Positions 8,868 through 16,675 of a stretch of 50,091 bases of DNA are shown here, piece after piece. A model generated the notes under the pieces. It was not told the origin of the DNA, ran no database searches, and worked only from the letters and a program-made list of their open reading frames with translations. The first letter of the stretch is position 1, and each line of letters begins with the position of its first letter. Position numbers and translations under genes: made by a program. This DNA comes from an uncultured Flavobacteriales bacterium (GTDB lineage Bacteria; Bacteroidota; Bacteroidia; Palsa-965): assembly GCA_903873905.1 (NCBI GenBank), contig CAIQQJ010000161.1, positions 1 through 50,091 on the forward strand, given 5' to 3'.

Positions 8868-10506
8868 ATTTTGGTTTGGCTGGACTTTTCGGAATTGGTT
8901 TTGCCTGATTTTTAGGAGGTGGTTTTTGATTTGATGGTGGAACAATTGCCTCGCTGGGTTTGAGCAGAACAATCTTTTTATCGATTTCAAAGATATAATC
9001 GGATTTGTCGAATACATTTACTCCCAATGAATAATCCAAATATCCATCACTGGAAACAACTAATAAATATTTTCCAGGCCCAACTGCAAAAATAAAATTA
9101 CCTGTTTTCGAATTTGCATTCTCAGAATCAATAAGCTCTTTCGTTTTCGGATCAAGTAATGAAACTGTCGCAACAATATCTTTTTTAATTGTGTCGTTAG
9201 TTGAAATTGTTCCTTTCACAACAGTCAATCGCTCAGCCACTCCATTAAAAACAACTTTGTAAATATCAAGATCGCCAAAACCACCTTTCCTCACTGCGGA
9301 AACATATCCATCACGGTCATTTTCTGCCAAGGTAAATTCCATATTGTCTTCCGGTGTGTTAATCGGATAACCAACGTTTTCCGCGCTTCCAAAAGTTTGT
9401 GATTCAGGATCAAATTTCGATCTGAAAATATCATAACCTCCCATATTTGTATGCCCTTCAGAAGCGAAATACAACACTTGCTTATCATCATCGTAATACG
9501 GGAAGGCTTCTTTGTATTTGGTATTCACATTTGGACCAAGATTTATTGGTAAACCCCAATTTCCAGTTGGAAGCTTTTTAAACATCCACAAATCCGTTTC
9601 ACCTAAACCTCCTTTTCTGTCGCTGGAAATAATTAATATGTTTCCTTCATCCGCAAGACAACCTTCCAATTCCAAAAAATCTGTATTCACAGGATCGTTA
9701 AATCCAATTGGTTTTTGAAAAGTCTTATTCTTATTGGTGGTGGATTGAAAAAGATCACCTGAAATATTATCATTATCAAAATAGATGATCATATTTTTTC
9801 CATCGGGTGTTACAGAAACACACTCTTCATCTTCTGCCGTATTGATTACGGTTCCCATATTTTTCGCTTTCGTCCATTGACCAGATTTTACTTTTGAAAA
9901 ATAAATATCTGCCGTGAAATAGCCTTGCCAACTCGTATTTTTACGTGAATTACCTTCCCGTCTTGAAGTAAAATATAGTGTTCCCTCATCTTTTGTAACG
10001 AATGGATAATAATCTGGAAAAGGCGAATTCACATCTTTTCCTAAATTTTCAAACGTAACATCGAGTGGGCTTTTCATCAACACTTTTGCACTTTCACAAT
10101 CTTCAATCAGATGATCCACCATTTCATAATTTTTGGAAGATGTCTTTGAACGATAAGTATTGAAATGGGAAATGGCAACATCAAATTTGTAACCATACAT
10201 GTATGCTTGTCCGAGATAAAGTTGAATGTCCTTTATCAATGGATCTTTTTTGCTTGCAAATTCTAAATATGGAATTGATTTTGAACGATCGTCATTTATC
10301 TTAAGGTAACAGAAACCAATATTAAAATTGAAACCAATATCAGAAGGATTGTCCTTATACAATTTCAGAAACTCCGTCAATGCACGATTGTAATCTTGCA
10401 TGTCGAGATATTCAGTTGCAGTGAGAACTGGTGCTGGTTGTGCCCTAACCTTTGCAATTGAAAGGAGGATACAGAAACATACCATTACACCATAAATTCT
10501 CGCCAT
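8866..10506 (-). CDS. TPR / PD40 beta-propeller protein, PorE-like without OmpA domain
   Basis: The 546-residue protein has a signal peptide (about 1-23), TPR-like helices at about 28-150, then PD40/WD40-like propeller repeats at about 165-420. Repeated words are GTLYFTSRREG, GKNMIIYFDND, GNILIISSDRKGGLGETDLW and QVLYFASEGHTNMGGYDIF. After that comes a carboxypeptidase-regulatory-like beta domain (about 430-515). The tail is proline/lysine-rich (SNQKPPPKNQ) where the paralogue at 25132-27171 has a peptidoglycan-binding OmpA domain. It is therefore likely an envelope protein of the PorE/TPR-PD40 group that lost or never had the OmpA part. The binding partner is unknown. Confidence 0.8.
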   Translation of the reverse strand: MARIYGVMVCFCILLSIAKVRAQPAPVLTATEYLDMQDYNRALTEFLKLYKDNPSDIGFNFNIGFCYLKINDDRSKSIPYLEFASKKDPLIKDIQLYLGQAYMYGYKFDVAISHFNTYRSKTSSKNYEMVDHLIEDCESAKVLMKSPLDVTFENLGKDVNSPFPDYYPFVTKDEGTLYFTSRREGNSRKNTSWQGYFTADIYFSKVKSGQWTKAKNMGTVINTAEDEECVSVTPDGKNMIIYFDNDNISGDLFQSTTNKNKTFQKPIGFNDPVNTDFLELEGCLADEGNILIISSDRKGGLGETDLWMFKKLPTGNWGLPINLGPNVNTKYKEAFPYYDDDKQVLYFASEGHTNMGGYDIFRSKFDPESQTFGSAENVGYPINTPEDNMEFTLAENDRDGYVSAVRKGGFGDLDIYKVVFNGVAERLTVVKGTISTNDTIKKDIVATVSLLDPKTKELIDSENANSKTGNFIFAVGPGKYLLVVSSDGYLDYSLGVNVFDKSDYIFEIDKKIVLLKPSEAIVPPSNQKPPPKNQAKPIPKSPAKPK

Positions 10507-10665
10507 ATGCTTCGGAATTTTGACATTACTAAATTACTTTTTTATAACGACCTTTTTCTAAAACCAAATCAAGCAAGAGAAATTTTGTTGAACTTTTAAC
10601 AAAATCGACTTTCCATTTTTTGGAAAGCAGCAGCCCGTTTCGCCCATTACCTCAATTTCCTTAAT

Positions 10666-10673
10666 TACCTTTG
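10666..10673 (+). promoter_or_regulatory. -7 element directly upstream of murQ
   Basis: TACCTTTG matches TAnnTTTG exactly and ends 5 nt before the murQ ATG at 10679. Transcription would start at or next to the A of the start codon, giving a leaderless mRNA. Confidence 0.55.
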
Positions 10674-10678
10674 CAAAC

Positions 10679-11491
10679 ATGGAACGTATTACGGAATCGG
10701 AATCCAATTACAATCATCTCGAAAAGATGAGCGTGAGTGAATTGCTGAACAACATAAACACTGAAGATAAATCGGTCGCTATTGCGGTTGAAAAATGTAT
10801 TCCTCAAATTGAATTGTTGGTGAGTGAAGCAGTGGAAAAAATGAAAATTGGCGGACGATTATTTTATTTAGGTGCTGGAACAAGTGGACGATTGGGAATT
10901 GTTGACGCCTCTGAATGCCCACCAACTTATGGCGTGCCGCATGGAATGGTAATAGGATTAATTGCTGGTGGAGATGCAGCCATTCGCAAAGCTGTTGAAT
11001 TTGCAGAGGATGATCGTGAACAAGGGTGGAAAGATTTACAAGAACACGCAATAGGGAAAGAAGATGTTGTTATTGGAATTGCCGCTTCTGGAGGAACGCC
11101 ATATGTAGTTGGCGCATTGGAAAAATGCAATGCGAATGGAATTACAACTGCTTGCATTACTTGCAACCCTGCTTCTCTTGTTTCTTTAACTGCAAAATTC
11201 CCAATCGTCGCAATTGTTGGTCCAGAATTTATTACTGGAAGTACGAGAATGAAATCGGGTACTGCACAGAAATTAATTCTGAATATGATTTCCACTTCCA
11301 TCATGATTCGTCTTGGACGCGTAAAGGGAAATCGAATGGTTGACATGCAACTCAGTAACAATAAACTCATCGACCGCGGAACAAAAATGGTGATGGACGC
11401 TACGAAATTATCATATGAAGAAGCCAATAATTTATTGAAACAATTAGGAAGTGTTAGAAAAGCTATTTTATCAGTGACAAGTGGCAAGTGA
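10679..11491 (+). CDS. murQ: N-acetylmuramic acid 6-phosphate etherase
   Basis: MurQ cleaves the lactyl ether of MurNAc-6-phosphate to give GlcNAc-6-phosphate and D-lactate in cell-wall recycling; it is cytoplasmic. The 270-residue protein has the SIS fold with the sugar-phosphate loop LGAGTSGRLGIVDASECPPT at about 64-83; Glu79 matches the known catalytic glutamate. Further signatures are GIAASGGTPYV, GSTRMKSGTAQKLILNMIST and KGNRMVDM. The start is fixed by the conserved TESESN stretch at residues 5-10. It ends a little earlier than the E. coli enzyme, and its last codons (VTSGK) are read from an intergenic repeat. No MurNAc kinase or transporter is adjacent. Confidence 0.95.
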   Translation: MERITESESNYNHLEKMSVSELLNNINTEDKSVAIAVEKCIPQIELLVSEAVEKMKIGGRLFYLGAGTSGRLGIVDASECPPTYGVPHGMVIGLIAGGDAAIRKAVEFAEDDREQGWKDLQEHAIGKEDVVIGIAASGGTPYVVGALEKCNANGITTACITCNPASLVSLTAKFPIVAIVGPEFITGSTRMKSGTAQKLILNMISTSIMIRLGRVKGNRMVDMQLSNNKLIDRGTKMVMDATKLSYEEANNLLKQLGSVRKAILSVTSGK

Positions 11492-11571
11492 CAGGTGCCA
11501 AGTAAAAAAACAATTCCACAAAATCTTAAATGACATTTTAAACACCTGTCACTTGCCACCTGTCACTTGCC
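11473..11571. repeat. CACYTGY heptamer repeat with inverted arms at the murQ 3' end
   Basis: The arm at 11473-11497 is the inverse of 11543-11567 over 25 nt with one mismatch. The right arm is a tandem of the 14-nt unit CACCTGTCACTTGC (11543-11556 and 11557-11570), made of two 7-nt words. The left arm contains the murQ stop codon. The pair could form a hairpin with a 45-nt loop containing a run of A, perhaps acting as a terminator. Confidence 0.7.
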
Positions 11572-11581
11572 ACTCTCCCGT

Positions 11582-12148
11582 ATGCACCAAATAGAACCTT
11601 ATTTCAACTGGCGTCATTTTTACATCGCAGAAGAGGATGAAAAATCTCCTTTTTTCGGAAGGGAATATTCTGAATTTGAATTCACGAATCAGCTTTACAA
11701 TTTCCTGATTCACCCGCAATGGGATGAATTTGGTTCTTCTTCCTTATTCATGAAAATAATTTTTGCCGATTATGACTTGAAATGTTGTGTGATCGAATTG
11801 CTAGGTGAATGGAATGATGCATTGAATAATGACATCATGATTATCAAACGTGATATTGTGGAAGAATTACAATTGCACGGCATTAATAAATTCATTTTCA
11901 TTGGTGAAAACGTACTCAATTTTCATTACTCCGATGATTCCTATTATGAAGAATGGTTTGAGGAAGTGGAAGATGGTTGGATTGCATTGGTAAATTTTCA
12001 GCCACACGCATTAGCCGAAATGAAAAAAGCAAGAATTGACTGGTATCTCCATTGGGGTGGCCCGTTGGATGAATTGCCTTGGAGAACCTATACTCCTGCA
12101 CAATTATTGGAAGTTGTTGACGACATCATTAGAAAAAGAATCGGATAA
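11582..12148 (+). CDS. Conserved hypothetical protein
   Basis: This is a 188-residue soluble protein with no signal peptide or membrane segment. It is rich in Trp, Tyr, Phe and acidic residues (EDEKSPFFGREYSEFEF, DSYYEEWFEEVEDGW, HWGGPLDELPWRTYTPAQL). The ATG at 11582 is preferred to an upstream TTG at 11567, because the TTG lies inside the intergenic repeat. The WD40 gene follows 9 bp downstream on the same strand, so the two are probably one operon. I do not recognise a family with a known function. Confidence 0.75.
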   Translation: MHQIEPYFNWRHFYIAEEDEKSPFFGREYSEFEFTNQLYNFLIHPQWDEFGSSSLFMKIIFADYDLKCCVIELLGEWNDALNNDIMIIKRDIVEELQLHGINKFIFIGENVLNFHYSDDSYYEEWFEEVEDGWIALVNFQPHALAEMKKARIDWYLHWGGPLDELPWRTYTPAQLLEVVDDIIRKRIG

Positions 12149-12157
12149 AATTTCAGA

Positions 12158-13069
12158 ATGAAAATTACAGCAAATAGAAAATTCGAATTATCAGGTCACC
12201 GAGGAGGAATTTACGGATTGGCGAATAGTGAAAATCCAGCAATACTATTCAGTGGTAGTAGTGATAAATTTGTTGGTGCATGGAATACAGTTGAGGGAAC
12301 ACAGGAAGAATTCGCCATTGAGTTTCCTTCACCTGTTTATTCCTTGTTGCATTTGCCGAAAACAAAAACACTTCTCGCAGGCACGGGCATGGGAACTTTT
12401 CATGAAATTGATATTGATAAAAAAACAATTTTAAAAACAAGTCATCTTCACACTGGCCAAATATTTGATCTCGCCTTTTCACAAAGGCACAATTTGGTTT
12501 TCACTGCAAGTGCAGATGGAAGTTTTTCAGTGCTTGATGCCACTACTTTTTCATTAGTTGAAATAAAAAAAATCACCAAAGAAAAAGTCCGGGGCTTTGC
12601 CTTGGATCCAAATGAAGACTTACTTGCTGTTACATGTGGCGATGGAAACATCAAAATTTTCTTTCTGCCTGAAATGCAAGAAGTGAATTCATTTCCTGCG
12701 CATGATTTATCCGTCAATACAGTTTGTTGGCATCCTAGTGGAAATTATTTATTGAGTGGAGGACGTGATGCTTATTTGAATGTTTGGGATCCAAAAAATA
12801 ATTTTGTTTCGATCAAGAAAATCCCTGCACACAATTTCGCGTTGTATCATATTGCATTCAGTCCCGACAATAAATTATTCGCTACAGCAAGTCGCGACAA
12901 GTCGATGAAAATTTGGGATGCGGAAACTTTTGATTTGTTACTTCGCTGCGGAAAAGACGGACAAGATGGTCACAAAAATTCCGTCAATAGATTAATCTGG
13001 AATGAACTCGGATTAATTTCCGGAAGCGATGATCGTACGATGATTGTTTGGGATGTGAATTACTTTTAA
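12158..13069 (+). CDS. WD40 repeat protein
   Basis: The 303-residue protein is built of WD40 blades. Typical blade ends are SSDKFVGAWNT, SADGSFSVLDA, CGDGNIKIFFL, GRDAYLNVWDP, SRDKSMKIWDA and GSDDRTMIVWDV, with inner HxxxVNxxxW words such as HDLSVNTVCWHPSG and HKNSVNRLIWNE. This is enough for a seven-bladed propeller with nothing else. There is no signal peptide, so it is probably a cytoplasmic scaffold for protein contacts. It is likely cotranscribed with the unknown gene just upstream, which is a candidate partner. The biological role is unknown. Confidence 0.88.
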   Translation: MKITANRKFELSGHRGGIYGLANSENPAILFSGSSDKFVGAWNTVEGTQEEFAIEFPSPVYSLLHLPKTKTLLAGTGMGTFHEIDIDKKTILKTSHLHTGQIFDLAFSQRHNLVFTASADGSFSVLDATTFSLVEIKKITKEKVRGFALDPNEDLLAVTCGDGNIKIFFLPEMQEVNSFPAHDLSVNTVCWHPSGNYLLSGGRDAYLNVWDPKNNFVSIKKIPAHNFALYHIAFSPDNKLFATASRDKSMKIWDAETFDLLLRCGKDGQDGHKNSVNRLIWNELGLISGSDDRTMIVWDVNYF

Positions 13070-13140
13070 CTCCCCGCCTCTACATTCAAACTTGCACACA
13101 TTTCAGATATTTGCAAAATAATATTTCATTGCACTATTAA

Positions 13141-13578
13141 TTATTGGCCATCATTCTTCCTCATAAATTCATAAACCGCGCGCACTTCCTCATCGCTAGG
13201 ATTTAACTGTGGCATTCTCACAATGTATTTTATCAAAAGTGCTTTTGCCGTCGAATCCTGATTTAACATGACATCTGTATTCGAAGTGAAATTCATAATC
13301 CATTCAGGAGAAAAACGCGAGGTTACACCTTTCCATCCAGGACCCACAAGTTTTTTATCGTCCAACTGGTGGCATCCAATACATTTTGAAATAAAAACTT
13401 TTTGTCCCTTGGTAACCATTTCCTGATCGAGTGGTGATTTCAGTTCAACCTTGGTGAATTTCCCAATTCCCAAACTCGTATTTGTAGTTTCATGCGACGA
13501 ACCTGAATTGCTACAGGAAAATAATAACAGATTTATTATTGCAAGAAAGATTAGTCCAAAACTTTTTTTCATGTTCAT
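13141..13578 (-). CDS. Lipid-anchored mono-heme cytochrome c (third paralogue)
   Basis: The 145-residue protein has a lipoprotein signal (hydrophobic stretch ending LLLFSC, Cys22), one CxxCH heme site (CIGCH, about 66-70) and a downstream Met ligand candidate in VRMPQLNPSDEEVRAVYEFM. It shares the pattern LVGPGWKGVTSR-PEWIMNF with the cytochromes at 13768 and 21090. The start could also be the second ATG (13572). A TACTTTTG -7 element (minus strand, 13609 to 13602) precedes it. It is probably a periplasm-facing electron carrier linked to the nitrous oxide reductase cluster, but no FNR-like box was found at its promoter. Confidence 0.88.
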   Translation of the reverse strand: MNMKKSFGLIFLAIINLLLFSCSNSGSSHETTNTSLGIGKFTKVELKSPLDQEMVTKGQKVFISKCIGCHQLDDKKLVGPGWKGVTSRFSPEWIMNFTSNTDVMLNQDSTAKALLIKYIVRMPQLNPSDEEVRAVYEFMRKNDGQ

Positions 13579-13767
13579 TATAATTTCATTTCAAAAGTAT
13601 TCGATTTTTTTGCAATTCGTTACACTTGCAAAACAATCCATTTTCAATATTATGAATGATTATTTTCAAAAAAAAACCTCCACATATTTTTGCAGAGGAT
13701 TTGGTGCATTCATAAAATTATTAATTCAAGAATTTCAAATAATTTTATTGTAATTTTTTAAGGCCTG

Positions 13768-14232
13768 TTATTTTTCCCCATCATTCTTGCGCATGAATTC
13801 CAACACAGCTCTTGCTTCTTCATCTGCAAGATTAGGTGGTGGCATTTTCACAAGCCAAGTTGCCAACAAGGCTTTTGCCTTAACGTCATTATTGAGCATG
13901 TATTCCGTATTGGTTGTAAAATTCATTATCCATTCCGGCGTGAATCGAGATGTTACACCTTTCCAACCTGGGCCAACTAATTTCTCATCCGTCAATTTGT
14001 GACATTGAAGGCATTTGGACGTGAAGATTTTCTCTCCATTGGCGACCATTGCTTCATCGAGAGGCGTGTTGAGTTCCACTTTGGTGAATTTTCCAATTCC
14101 CGATTTCCCATCCGCTCCAGTTGAGGCAAAAGTTGTTGAAGCTGGTTCGCTATTCGCAGAACTTGAATTGCCGCAAGCAATAAAGAATAGACTCGCGGGA
14201 ATGAAAAAGATTGCAATCAAATATTTTTTCAT
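13768..14232 (-). CDS. Lipid-anchored mono-heme cytochrome c (second paralogue)
   Basis: This is a 154-residue protein if it starts at the MKKYLIAIFF methionine (14232). A longer frame to 14271 exists, but the shorter start gives a clean lipoprotein signal (ASLFFIAC, Cys20) and leaves a TAAATTTG -7 element (minus strand, 14283 to 14276) in the leader. Heme is bound at CLQCH (about 74-78), with a Met in VKMPPPNLADEEAR as likely axial ligand. It is very similar to the cytochrome upstream of nosZ, so a role in passing electrons towards NosZ is likely but inferred from family and context. Confidence 0.88.
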   Translation of the reverse strand: MKKYLIAIFFIPASLFFIACGNSSSANSEPASTTFASTGADGKSGIGKFTKVELNTPLDEAMVANGEKIFTSKCLQCHKLTDEKLVGPGWKGVTSRFTPEWIMNFTTNTEYMLNNDVKAKALLATWLVKMPPPNLADEEARAVLEFMRKNDGEK

Positions 14233-14358
14233 AATTGAAATTTGTTCCATGAATTCAAAAATTGAATTCAATCTGCAAATTTATATGTTTTATCGTCTTT
14301 TATCATGTTTTGTCAAATAGCAAGGAAAATATCTATTCTAATTTATTGAAAAATAAAA

Positions 14359-14381
14359 ACGTTCCGGGTTTGCCGGAACGT
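14359..14381 (-). terminator. Terminator of the FAS1 gene
   Basis: ACGTTCCGG (14359-14367) and CCGGAACGT (14373-14381) pair across a 5-nt loop. On the minus strand the stem is followed by a T-rich tract. Confidence 0.8.
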
Positions 14382-14407
14382 CTTATTTAGGAGTTGGTAA
14401 AGTATTG

Positions 14408-14992
14408 TTATTTCGCTGGTGCGGGCGGCAATAGAACTTGGTCAACCACATATACAACACCATTGGAAGCCGGTACTGTTCCAATAATATTGGCACCATT
14501 CACTGTATACTTTCCGTCTTTTACTCCTACAGTAACGTTTCCTAAATTCACCATATTCAACACTTGTCCATCATGTAAATTTTCAAGTTTGAGAACTCCC
14601 ACAAAAACGTGGTATTGTAATACATCTGCAAGAGCATCTTTTTGCTCAGGCTTAAGCAAATTATCAACTGTTCCTGCTGGCAATTTTGCAAACGCATCAT
14701 TCGTTGGTGCAAAAACAGTGAAGGGACCAGCATTTGAAAGTACATCTACTAATTCCGCAGCTTTTACGGCTGCAACAAGGGTGGTATGATCTTTAGATCC
14801 AACCGCAATCTGTACAACATTTTTTTGCGATTGATCATCTTTAACGGCAGACTGTCCTGTTCCGTCAGTTGATCCACCTGATGTAGTTGCAGTAGAATCT
14901 CCATCTTTCTTACCAGCAGCATCAGAACCACAAGAAGTGTTTAGCATTAGAAAGGAAGCGAGAACAAAGAGGCTCGTTGTTATCTTTTTCAT
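14408..14992 (-). CDS. FAS1 (fasciclin) domain lipoprotein
   Basis: The 194-residue protein has a lipoprotein signal (FLMLNTSC, Cys21), a Gly/Ser/Thr/Asp-rich linker (about 22-58) and one FAS1 domain (about 60-190). The domain shows AGPFTVFAPTNDAFAKLP (H1 box), the central YHVF word and the end VVYVVDQVLLP (H2 box). FAS1 domains mediate adhesion or bind small ligands; in bacteria most have no known role. It lies between the nos genes and two cytochromes. Its promoter carries a TATTTTTG -7 box and two FNR-like dyads (15059-15072, 15108-15121), so it is probably expressed with the nos genes. Confidence 0.88.
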   Translation of the reverse strand: MKKITTSLFVLASFLMLNTSCGSDAAGKKDGDSTATTSGGSTDGTGQSAVKDDQSQKNVVQIAVGSKDHTTLVAAVKAAELVDVLSNAGPFTVFAPTNDAFAKLPAGTVDNLLKPEQKDALADVLQYHVFVGVLKLENLHDGQVLNMVNLGNVTVGVKDGKYTVNGANIIGTVPASNGVVYVVDQVLLPPAPAK

Positions 14993-15028
14993 ATTGTTTG
15001 CGTTTAGTTTTTAACTTATTTTATGTAC

Positions 15029-15121
15029 CAAAAATATTTTTTCTGTTTGTATTTAAATATGATTTATATCAATCTCTTAGTTCTTTTTCAATATTTCTTC
15101 ATCCAAATTGATTGATATCAT
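15029..15121 (-). promoter_or_regulatory. FAS1 gene promoter with two FNR/DNR-like boxes
   Basis: On the minus strand, TATTTTTG (15036 to 15029) is a perfect TAnnTTTG -7 element. ATGAT-TTAT-ATCAA at 15059-15072 is centred 36.5 bp upstream of the -7 end, about -41.5 if transcription starts 5 nt after the box. A second dyad, TTGAT-TGAT-ATCAT (15108-15121), lies 49 bp further upstream. The known FNR/DNR consensus is TTGAT-N4-ATCAA. Confidence 0.6.
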
Positions 15122-15180
15122 ATTTTCAATTTATGTGGAATCACAAAACCTCATTTTCAAGGACTTATGTGAAACAAAAC

Positions 15181-15948
15181 TCATATATCTTTTCGGTTAA
15201 ACCTTCGAATACAAAGAAGTAATGGGATTATTATCCAGACAAATAGCATTGCAAAGGCAAATACCATCCCAATTGAGCTTCCGAGGAAATCACGATAGAT
15301 GGCGCCGGTATATCCCATAATGGCTGAAATATCAAGTTGAAGCAGGATATAAATTCTGCCCAAATCAATTGGATTCAATGCGCTCAATGCTACCATTGAC
15401 TTTTCCATTGGATAATCACTGAACGTGAACAGGATTAGCAGCAACAAGCCATCATAAATCAAACCGAAATAAAGCCATAACAAAATCACCACTCCAATAC
15501 CTTTTGCCTTATCACGCGTGAGCACAGAGGCGAGCATTGCAATGGATACAAAAACCCATGTCAGTGCAATACTTACAATCAGTAACGTTAATCCAGTGGC
15601 ATTGGGAGAATAAATCAAGATGGGAATTCCCATTCCCAATAAAACGGCAACGGAAAGCGCCACTGCAAGTCCAGCATAAACACTGATGATGATTTGCTTT
15701 CGTTTAATCGGCATTGTTAAAAGCAATTCAATAAATTCTGCGGAGTTGTAATAATAAATGGTTCCGAAAATGATGGAAACCAAAGGCACAATCAGCAAAG
15801 AAATATTGAGAAGTCCGAGGATTCCTTTTACAGGATTTGAATCAAGATTGAACAATGAAAAGGAAATCGCAAGAAGAACCACGAGATAGGACAATACAAT
15901 CCTATTGCGGATGAGATCGAGAATTACGTATTTGCTAATTTTTCCCAT
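15181..15948 (-). CDS. nosY: NosY-type ABC transporter permease
   Basis: The 255-residue protein has six hydrophobic segments and no other domain, typical of NosY. Conserved-looking words are the NPVKGILGLLNISLLIVPLV stretch, TIYYYNSAEFIELLLTMPIKR and VSIAMLASVLTRDKAKGIG. NosY pairs with NosF in the inner membrane and, with NosD, helps build the copper centre CuZ of NosZ, possibly by handling a sulfur species. The gene begins 4 bp after nosF and is the last gene of the cluster. The name rests on family similarity plus its position next to nosF and nosD. Confidence 0.88.
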   Translation of the reverse strand: MGKISKYVILDLIRNRIVLSYLVVLLAISFSLFNLDSNPVKGILGLLNISLLIVPLVSIIFGTIYYYNSAEFIELLLTMPIKRKQIIISVYAGLAVALSVAVLLGMGIPILIYSPNATGLTLLIVSIALTWVFVSIAMLASVLTRDKAKGIGVVILLWLYFGLIYDGLLLLILFTFSDYPMEKSMVALSALNPIDLGRIYILLQLDISAIMGYTGAIYRDFLGSSIGMVFAFAMLFVWIIIPLLLCIRRFNRKDI

Positions 15949-15952
15949 AATA

Positions 15953-16675
15953 TTAATTTACAAGCGCTGCATTTTTCTTCATGACACTTGCAATCGCGCG
16001 GGCAAGTTTTTCTTCTCCAGTATCGTTACGCAATTCATCAATTGATTTATGAAAAAGCAAATCTCCATCTTGCATATAAATTACTTCGGAAGTAATTTCA
16101 TCGAGATCACTTAATATGTGAGAGGTGATGAGAATTAATTTTCCTTTGTTTTTTTCTGCGAGAATTTTTTCCTTGAGTTGTTCTGCTGATAATGGATCAA
16201 GTCCTGCAGTCGGTTCATCAAGAATAATAACAGGTGGATTAAAAAGAAATGCAAGACATGCACTAACTTTTTGTCGTGTACCACCAGAAAGTGTGCGCAT
16301 GGTTTTGTCCTTCATCTTATCGAGTCCATACGTCTCGATTAATTCATGATCTTCTTTCAATCCGTGACTCTTTCTTATATCACGAATCATATCAAACAAT
16401 TGTTCAATACGGATATTTTCAGGAAACCTTCCGATCTGCGGCATGTAACCGATTTTACTTCTATAATCGCTGTTGCCAACAATATTGGTTCCATCAAAAA
16501 CAATTGTTCCTTTATCGGCAACAACAAGTCCAAGCAGACTTTTTATAAAAGTTGTTTTCCCAGAGCCATTCGGTCCTATTAGAGAAATTGATTGACCATT
16601 TTTCAACGACAGAGAAACGTTGTTCAGCGCAACCAGTTTTCCAAATTTTTTTGTAAGATTTTCAACTTCAATCAT
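15953..16675 (-). CDS. nosF: NosF-type ABC transporter ATPase
   Basis: The 240-residue ATP-binding protein has Walker A GPNGSGKT at 34-41, the Q-loop region GYMPQIGRFPENI, signature LSGGTRQK, Walker B VIILDEP and the switch His in ITSHILSDLDE. It energises NosY for NosZ maturation. Its start overlaps the end of nosD by 8 bp and nosY follows 4 bp downstream, so the three are tightly coupled. Nothing unusual was seen. Confidence 0.93.
   Translation of the reverse strand: MIEVENLTKKFGKLVALNNVSLSLKNGQSISLIGPNGSGKTTFIKSLLGLVVADKGTIVFDGTNIVGNSDYRSKIGYMPQIGRFPENIRIEQLFDMIRDIRKSHGLKEDHELIETYGLDKMKDKTMRTLSGGTRQKVSACLAFLFNPPVIILDEPTAGLDPLSAEQLKEKILAEKNKGKLILITSHILSDLDEITSEVIYMQDGDLLFHKSIDELRNDTGEEKLARAIASVMKKNAALVN

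Noticed and set aside
14305-14318. FNR-like box upstream of the cytochrome at 13768
   Set aside because: ATGTTTTGTCAAAT has the wrong half-site spacing and an incomplete left half.
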